A stretch of 64,000 nucleotides of DNA, taken from assembly GCF_000372725.1 (NCBI RefSeq), contig NW_005201851.1:56735-120734 (forward strand), written 5' to 3'. Below the pieces are notes generated by a model. It was not told the DNA's origin. It ran no database searches and was given only the letters and a program-made list of their open reading frames with translations. The DNA comes from Emiliania huxleyi CCMP1516 (lineage: Eukaryota; Haptophyta; Isochrysidales; Noelaerhabdaceae). Positions 59,501 to 64,000 of this stretch are shown here, piece after piece. Both the position numbers and the translations under genes were made by a program. Each line of letters begins with the position of its first letter. The first letter of the stretch is position 1.

Positions 59501-62500
59501 CGTGCTCCCAGAGGGAGGACCAGTCGCCGCGCTTGTCCTGGAACGGGTGCAGCAGCTCCACCCGCAGGTCGGTGAGCGTGGACAGCATGTACTTCTCCCC
59601 CTCCTGCTTGCGCAGCCCAGCCGCTGTCAGTCTCTCATGAACTGATTCACTCACTCATGGAGTCCTCCCCCCCCCGCCTGGTTGTGCAGGTAGTCGTTGT
59701 AGTCCGTCAGCTCCAGCTCGTCCATGATCTGCGCCTGCAGGAAGGTTCCAGGAAAGGTCTAGGAACGGTCCGAGAAGTAGCTCGAGCTCGTCCATGATCT
59801 GCGCCTGCAGGAAGGCTCCAGGAAAGGTCTAGGAACGGTCCGAGAAGTAGCTCGAGCTCGTCCATGATCTGCGCCTGCAGGAAGGTTCCAGGAAAGGTCT
59901 AGGAACGGTCCGAGAAGCAGCTCGAGCTCGTCCATGATCTGCGCCTGCAGGAAGGTTCCAGGAAAGGTCTAGGAACGGTCCGAGAAGCAGCTCTAGCTCG
60001 TCCATGATCTGCGCCAGGTTTGGCGCGCGCATGGCCACGTCGACGGCGGCGGCGAGCCGCTCGGGCGTCTCCGCCTCCTCCTCGGCATCCACGTCGGTCA
60101 TCGCGTCGAGGCACCTGGTACCGCGCCTCCCGTGGTACCGATCCCGGTGCGGGGGAGGTCGGTCCCGCGTGGGCGGTGCGGTGCTCACATCTTGCGCGCG
60201 AAACGGTAGTCGTCCGGGTGGATTCGCATCCCGTCGAGCCCGGGGGGCTGCCGCGGCTCGCCTAGACAAAAGAAACACAGGCCGCCGTCTAGGAACGACG
60301 TCCTTGCAGCCGAGGCTGGGGGGGGCTGCCGCGGCTCGCCTAGACAAAAGAAACACAGGCCGCCGTCTAGGAACGACGTCCTTGCAGCCGAGGCTGGGGG
60401 GGGCTGCCGCGGCTCGCCTAGACAAAAGAAACACAGGCCGCCGTCTAGGAACGACGTCCTTGCAGCCGAGGCCGGGGGGGGGCGGGGCGGCCGCGGCTCG
60501 CCGGGCTCGCGAGGCGGCTCAAACTTGAGGAAGCCCACCTGTTCACAGCTGCAGGTGTGAAGAGACGCCATTCACAGCAGGGCCGTCCTTGAGGCGCAGG
60601 CTCGAGGAAGCCCACCGCGTTTGCCCACACACAAGGCCCGAGCAGCTCGTGCAGCCCGTCCCGGCTCGTGATCTCGTGCTTCCCGCCCTGCGCGCGCCGT
60701 GCCAGCAGCTCGCGGCGCAACGCGGCGGCCTAGTACCGCACCACCCCCCCTCAGAGCGGTCGACCCCGGTGTGGGTTCGGTCCCGTGGGCGGTGCGGCAT
60801 CGCCTTGCGAGGTCCGAGCCCTGGGACGAACTGGAGGGCTGCGCCGCGGTGCGGGTGCGTGAGCGCCTAGAAGGCTCCTAGAAGGCTCCTAGAAAGTTCC
60901 TAGAAGGTTCCTGCCCCGCGGTGCGGGTGTGTGAGCGCCTCGAGGACGGAGACGCCCCGCTGGCAAGTCGCGTCCACCAGCTCCGCCTACTCTCGCGCAC
61001 ATCTCGCGTGACCTCGCCCCCCTCCCCCCCCCTCGCTCGCGGGTCGCGTCCGGTCGTCATCGCCGAGAGAGCGGCGCGCAGCAGCGGCTCGGGCAGCTCG
61101 CCGACCAGCGGCGAGAGAGGCAGCTGCGTCAGCTCGAGCCCGGAGGGGGAGAGCATGTGGCAGACGGACTCGAACGGGTCCTGCGAGGGAGAGCGGCGAC
61201 CGCAGATCTCGCCGCGATCTCGCCCTCTCGCGGCATCTCATGTGAATCCCGGCCGCGGGGAAGCTCGGCGACTCTCGAGGACTCTCGGCGAACCTCGGCG
61301 AACCTCGGGGCATCTCGGCGAACCTCGGGGCATCTCGGCGAACCTCGGGGCATCTCGGCGAACCTCGGGGCATCTCGGGGCATCTCGGGGAACCCTGGGG
61401 AACCTCGGCGAACCTCGGGGCATCTCGGCGAACCTCGGGGCTTCTCGGCGAACCTCGGGACATCTCGGCGAACCTCGGGGCTTCTCGGGGAGCCCTGGGG
61501 ACCCTCGGCGAACCTCGGGGAACCTCGGCGAACCTCGGGACATCTCGGGGAACGTCGGGGCTTCTCGGGGAACGTCGGGGCATCTCGGGGAGCCCTGGGG
61601 AACCTCGGAGCATCTCGGCGAACCTCGGCGAACCTCTCGACGACTCAGCGCCTGCACGTGCCGCTAGACCTCCCCACATCTCCCCACCATCTCCCCAGAT
61701 CTCGACCTGCACGTGCCGCGCGAGCGCCAGCGCGATGCACTGCGTCGGCGTGAGGTCCGGCAGCTCCGCGCGCGCCGCCGGCCTCACCGCCCACATGCGC
61801 GGCAGCGTCTCATCGGCAAAGTGAACCTGCGGTCACGGCGGGAGGTGTGAACAGAGGAGGTGTGAACAGAGGTGTGAACAGCGTCTCATCGGCAAAATGA
61901 ACCTGCGGTCACGGCGGGAGGTGTGAACAGACGCCGTCCACGCGCGAGGGCAGCGTGCTGCGCGGCTCGGTGGGGCGCCGAGAAGGGCTTCCAGCCCGCA
62001 GGCCGCTCGTCGGAGGCGGCGAGGTCCGCCTGCCGCGCACGCAGCCGTGCAGCTGTGAAGAGGCGCTGTTCACACCTGCAGCTGTGAACCGAGGCGGCGA
62101 GGCCCACCTGCCGCACGGTGCCGTGGCCCGACGGGTCGTTGCAGCCGTCCAGCTCCTTTTGCCTGTCCAGGAGCGGTCCAGGAAAGGTCTAGGACAGGTC
62201 GAGGACGGGCCGGTGCAGCCCTCCAGCTCCGTCTGCCTGTCCCAGCCGTGCCGGTACAGCTCGTGCGCAAACGCCTCGCCGTCCGTGCCCTCGGAGAGGG
62301 AGTCGCCGGCGCGGTGGTGCCAGAGCGCCTCCCACCCATGCTTAACCACCTCCTCCCGGCTTGGGTGGCTCGGTAGCGGCGGCTGCGGCTTGCGCTCGCG
62401 CGGCGCGGTGAACTTGCGCCGCAGCGCCATCGCCTCGGACACGAGGGAGAGCTCGTCGAGCACGCGCCTAGGAGTGGGGCGAGTGCGCCGCAGTGATGAG

Positions 62501-62705
62501 TCGCGCCGCACTCGCTGCCAACGGGCTCGGGGGGAGCGGCTCGTCGGGCACGCGCTTGCACTTGAAGTCGGTCGCTGAGAGCACGACCGCCTCGACGCGC
62601 GTCGCCTGTTCACAGCCGCAGGTGTGAACAGGCTGTCTTCACGGCTGTGAACGACCGCCCCGGGGTCGGCTCGCCTCGAAGAAGTCCTCCAGCCTCGCGA
62701 GCTCG
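56515..62705 (-). CDS. SPT6: Transcription elongation factor SPT6 (5' end outside or upstream)
   Basis: Exons in transcript order match SPT6: FDQAKPKLAELARLEDFFEA (62,650-62,710), PDLTPTQCIALALARHVQ (about 61,730), MLSPSGLELTQLPLSPLVGE (about 61,130), the HhH segment SRDGLHELLGPCVWANAVGF (about 60,630), GMRIHPDDYRFARKM (about 60,210), AQIMDELELTDYNDYLHNQ (about 59,700), KYMLSTLTDLRVELLHPFQD and ERLFELLTAETL (about 59,400-59,600), S1 region VRVKTLNLVDH (58,320), FVKRRVGHPQFKN, the tandem SH2 with VFRPSSRADHLTATVK and FDDLDEILYRYVEPL (57,500-57,800), and KVSPAGFVYRDVAFNTLEEA (56,950-57,050). SPT6 is a histone chaperone travelling with RNA polymerase II; its tandem SH2 binds the phosphorylated Rpb1 linker. 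The C-terminus is an unusual Gly/Trp-rich tail ending at 56,515. At least fourteen short introns have duplicated exon flanks. Confidence 0.88.
56844..56933 (-). repeat. SPT6 intron with 18-bp duplicated flanks
   Basis: GCTTGAAGGCCTCCACCT (56,844-56,861) and GCTTGGAGGCCTCCACCT (56,916-56,933), period 72. GT-AG: TTCAAG|GTGGAGGCC ... TTTCCAG|GTGGAGGCC, giving KHFKVEAFKPR. Confidence 0.9.
57330..57475 (-). repeat. GTGC/GTGT microsatellite intron of SPT6
   Basis: Alternating GTGCGTGTGT over about 145 bp, between the two SH2-coding exons. Confidence 0.92.
57570..57668 (-). repeat. SPT6 intron with 21-bp duplicated flanks
   Basis: CTCGACGCGGCCGATCCACA+G at 57,570-57,590 and 57,648-57,668. The core is CTCGG-type minisatellite. 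The exon is LGAYLWIGRVES. Confidence 0.9.
57927..58052 (-). repeat. SPT6 intron: GGTCTAGGAGA array with duplicated flanks
   Basis: GCGCTCCAGCTCGCGCGTCC (57,927-) and GCGCTCTCCTGCTCGCGCGT (58,029-) flank about seven 11-bp GAGAGGTCTAG units. Confidence 0.88.
58092..58182 (-). repeat. SPT6 introner with 18-bp duplicated flanks
   Basis: TCGCCGCGCGAGAGCACG at 58,092-58,109 and 58,165-58,182, core GTGTGAAGAGACG. Confidence 0.9.
58334..58370 (-). repeat. Introner-like core in SPT6
   Basis: CTGCTCGCAGCGGCAG then GTGTGAAGAGACG and GTTCACAGC. Confidence 0.8.
58421..58888 (-). repeat. 66-bp tandem exon-intron units, about seven copies
   Basis: Each unit is CTGTTCACAGCAACGG or CTGTTCACAGCTGCAG, then GTGTGAAGAGACG, CTGTTCACAGC and the exon piece TGCCCCTCGCGCACCGGCAT+CACGAC. 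Two core variants alternate in a pattern implying duplication of multi-unit blocks. The coding strand reads VVMPVREGQL repeatedly if unspliced. Confidence 0.93.
58943..59032 (-). repeat. SPT6 introner with 20-bp duplicated flanks
   Basis: TCCTCCTCCTGGATGGTGCC (58,943-58,962) and TCCTCCTCCTGGCTGGTGCC (59,013-59,032), period 70. Confidence 0.9.
59089..59212 (-). repeat. SPT6 GC-AG intron with 33-bp duplicated flanks
   Basis: GGTTGTCCGGCCGCACGATC onward (59,089-59,121) and its near-copy at 59,180-59,212, core of CCTTCTACGAA-type units. Coding strand CGCAG|GCGGCC ... CGCAG|GCGGCG gives LAQAAIVRPDNRG. Confidence 0.9.
59222..59315 (-). repeat. SPT6 GC-AG intron with 22-bp duplicated flanks
   Basis: CGCGCAGCAGCAGCGGCTCG+CC (59,222-59,243) and CGCGCAGCAGCGACGGCTCG+CC (59,294-59,315). 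Core units AAGGTTCGTAG. Coding strand GCGG|GCGAGCC ... CTAG|GCGAGCC. Confidence 0.9.
59394..59493 (-). repeat. SPT6 intron with 28-bp duplicated flanks, unusual donor
   Basis: GAGGAGCTCGAAGAGCCGCT onward (59,394-59,421) and 59,466-59,493. Restoring a single DK-ERLFELLTAETL requires AAG|GAGCGG as donor (GA-AG); a GC donor (TCC|GCGTGA) would keep a 10-residue duplication in frame. Confidence 0.85.
59716..60015 (-). repeat. 70-bp tandem exon-intron units, five exon copies
   Basis: GCTCGTCCATGATCTGCGCC occurs at 59,716, 59,786, 59,856, 59,926 and 59,996, separated by a 50-bp core of GGTCTAGGAA-type units. Only one copy is needed for AQIMDELEL of SPT6. Confidence 0.95.
60246..60500 (-). repeat. 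About 78-bp tandem exon-intron units in SPT6
   Basis: GGGGGCTGCCGCGGCTCGCC recurs three times (with a fourth, diverged, at about 60,486), each followed by TAGACAAAAGAAACACAGGC and CCGTCTAGGAACGACGTCC. Confidence 0.93.
60527..60616 (-). repeat. SPT6 introner with 13-bp duplicated flanks
   Basis: GAGGAAGCCCACC at 60,527-60,539 and 60,604-60,616, core CTGTTCACAGCTGCAG with GTGTGAAGAGACG. Confidence 0.88.
61260..61640 (-). repeat. ACCTCGGCGA / ATCTCGGGGC intron array
   Basis: About 37 units of 10 bp in an SPT6 intron between LARHVQ and the MLSPSGLEL exon. Confidence 0.92.
61804..61930 (-). repeat. SPT6 introner with about 51-bp duplication
   Basis: AGCGTCTCATCGGCAAAGTG onward (61,804-61,854) recurs at 61,880-61,930 with one change. 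The duplicated segment itself contains GTGTGAACAG core pieces, so it looks like a second round of duplication. Confidence 0.88.
62013..62116 (-). repeat. SPT6 GT-AG introner with 26-28 bp duplicated flanks
   Basis: GAGGCGGCGAGGTCCGCCTG onward at 62,013-62,040 and GAGGCGGCGAGGCCCACCTG at 62,091-62,116. Coding strand CGGCAG|GTGGGCC ... CGGCAG|GCGGACC. The core is here in the opposite orientation to most others. Confidence 0.88.
62141..62242 (-). repeat. SPT6 intron with 28-bp duplicated flanks
   Basis: GCAGCCGTCCAGCTCCTTTT onward (62,141-62,168) and GCAGCCCTCCAGCTCCGTCT (62,215-62,242). Core of GGTCTAGGACA-type units. Confidence 0.88.
62608..62652 (-). repeat. Introner-like core in SPT6
   Basis: CTGTTCACAGCCGCAG, GTGTGAACAGGC, TGTCTTCACGG, CTGTGAACG. 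Confidence 0.75.
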
Positions 62706-62734
62706 GCCAGCTTGGGCTTGGCCTGGTCGAACGA

Positions 62735-64000
62735 GAGGGCTGGGAGAGGAGAGGGCTGGGAGAGGTCTAGGAGAGGTCTAGGAGAGGGTCCAGGAGAGGT
62801 CTAGGAGAGGTCTAGGAGAGGTCTAGGAGAGGTCTAGGAGAGGGCTAGGAGAGGGTCTAGGAGAGGTCTAGGAGAGGTCTAGGAGAGGGCTAGGGGAGGG
62901 CTAGGAGAGGTCTAGGAGAGGTCCAGGAGAGGTCTAGGAGAGGTCCAGGAGAGGGCTGGGAGAGGGCTAGGAGAGGGTCCAGGAGAGGTCCAGGAGAGGG
63001 TCCAGGAGAGGGCTGGGAGAGGGCTAGGAGAGGTCCAGGAGAGGGTCTAGGAGAGGGCTAGGAGAGGGTCCAGGAGAGGGCTGGGAGAGGGCTAGGAGAG
63101 GGTCTAGGAGAGGGTCCAGGAGAGGGTCTAGGAGAGGGCTAGGAGAGGGCTAGGAGAGGGTCCAGGAGAGGTCCAGGAGAGGGTCCAGGAGAGGGCTGGG
63201 AGAGGGCTAGGAGAGGTCCAGGAGAGGGTCCAGGAGAGGGTCCAGGAGAGGGCTAGGAGAGGGCTAGGAGAGGGTCCAGGAGAGGTCCAGGAGAGGGTCC
63301 AGGAGAGGGCTGGGAGAGGGCTAGGAGAGGTCCAGGAGAGGGTCCAGGAGAGGGCTGGGAGAGGGCTAGGAGAGGGTCTAGGAGAGGGTCCAGGAGAGGG
63401 TCTAGGAGAGGGCTAGGAGAGGGCTAGGAGAGGGTCCAGGAGAGGTCCAGGAGAGGGTCCAGGAGAGGGCTGGGAGAGGGCTAGGAGAGGGTCTAGGAGA
63501 GGTCCAGGAGAGGGTCTAGGAGAGGGCTAGGAGAGGGCTAGGAGAGGGTCCAGGAGAGGTCCAGGAGAGGGTCCAGGAGAGGGCTGGGAGAGGGCTAGGA
63601 GAGGGTCTAGGAGAGGGTCCAGGAGAGGGTCTAGGAGAGGGCTAGGAGAGGGCTAGGAGAGGGTCCAGGAGAGGGCTGGGAGAGGGCTAGGAGAGGGTCC
63701 AGGAGAGGGCTAGGAGAGGTCTAGGAAAGGTCTAGGAGAGGGTCTAGGAGAGGGCTAGGAGAGGGCTAGGAGAGGGTCCAGGAGAGGGCTGGGAGAGGGT
63801 CTGGGAGAGGGTCTAGGAGAGGTCTAGGAGAGGTCCAGGAGAGGGCTAGGAGAGGGTCCAGCAAAGGTCCAGGAGAGGTCTAGGAGAGGTCCAGGAGAGG
63901 GTCTAGGAGAGGTCTAGGAGAGGTCTAGGAGAGGGTCTAGGAGAGGGTCTAGGAGAGGTCTAGGAGAGGGTCTAGGAGAGGTCCAGGAGAGGTCTAGAGA
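62735..64000 (-). repeat. 11-bp GGTCTAGGAGA minisatellite to window end
   Basis: More than 1.2 kb of GAGAGGTCTAG, GAGAGGGCTAG, GAGAGGGTCCAG and GAGAGGGCTGG units, probably the next upstream intron of SPT6. On the coding strand each unit reads TCTCCTAGACC, that is, a pyrimidine tract with CTAG, so every unit resembles a 3' splice site. Confidence 0.93.

Overview
The window is nuclear eukaryotic DNA. It is very GC-rich, its genes are split by many short introns, low-complexity Pro/Gly/Gln tracts are common, and there are multi-kilobase minisatellites and a 916-base assembly gap. The protein families present (SPT6, a CXXC zinc finger, NTPDase, astacin, METTL21-type methyltransferase, SAM domain), the frequent GC-AG introns and the 10-11 bp intronic minisatellites suggest a haptophyte alga of the Emiliania/coccolithophore type. 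That placement is inference; no marker gene settles it.

Layout. 1-8,050: a membrane-protein fragment, a WW-domain exon, an NTPDase/apyrase whose two halves are in swapped order, a GT8-like glycosyltransferase, a foldback element, and a CXXC zinc-finger protein with a hydrophobic C-terminal half. 8,405-16,240 (minus): one long multi-exon gene that reads as FHA, Nudix, microbial-type PARG, then ATP-dependent DNA ligase. 16,283-20,424: repeats and a palindrome-ended element. 20,420-27,036: a second copy of the FHA-Nudix-PARG part of that gene, without the ligase. 27,718-38,136: a membrane protein, a SAM-domain protein, a METTL21-like methyltransferase, a secreted multi-exon protein, a Cys-rich WNGCG-repeat protein and the catalytic half of an astacin protease. 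38,335-44,790: a small exon followed by a 5.7 kb 10-bp minisatellite. 44,790-50,790: dispersed repeats, the N-terminal half of an astacin, a tRNA-like sequence, a secreted SOD-like protein and a TIR element. 51,945-53,720: an ankyrin-repeat protein running into the gap. 54,581-56,260: repeat-bounded gene fragments. 56,515 to the window end (minus): SPT6, split by at least fourteen short introns.

The most notable signal cuts across genes. Most short introns in SPT6, in the FHA-Nudix-PARG-ligase gene and in at least two other genes are flanked by 13-50 bp direct duplications of exon sequence. The repeat period is usually 63-91 bp. The inserted core is either a recurring element (core GTGTGAAGAGACG, ends CTGTTCACAG/CTGTGAACAG, about 30 copies) or a 10-11 bp minisatellite. 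Removing one duplicate plus the core as an intron restores the reading frame. One such insertion is present in one paralogous copy and absent from the other, and another site has three units against two. This looks like recent, mass intron gain by introner-like insertions.

The FHA-Nudix-PARG-ligase protein would combine phosphopeptide recognition, removal of poly(ADP-ribose), probable ADP-ribose hydrolysis and strand sealing in one polypeptide, a coherent DNA-break-repair set. Exon boundaries throughout were read by eye, so gene spans are approximate and splice sites are proposals.
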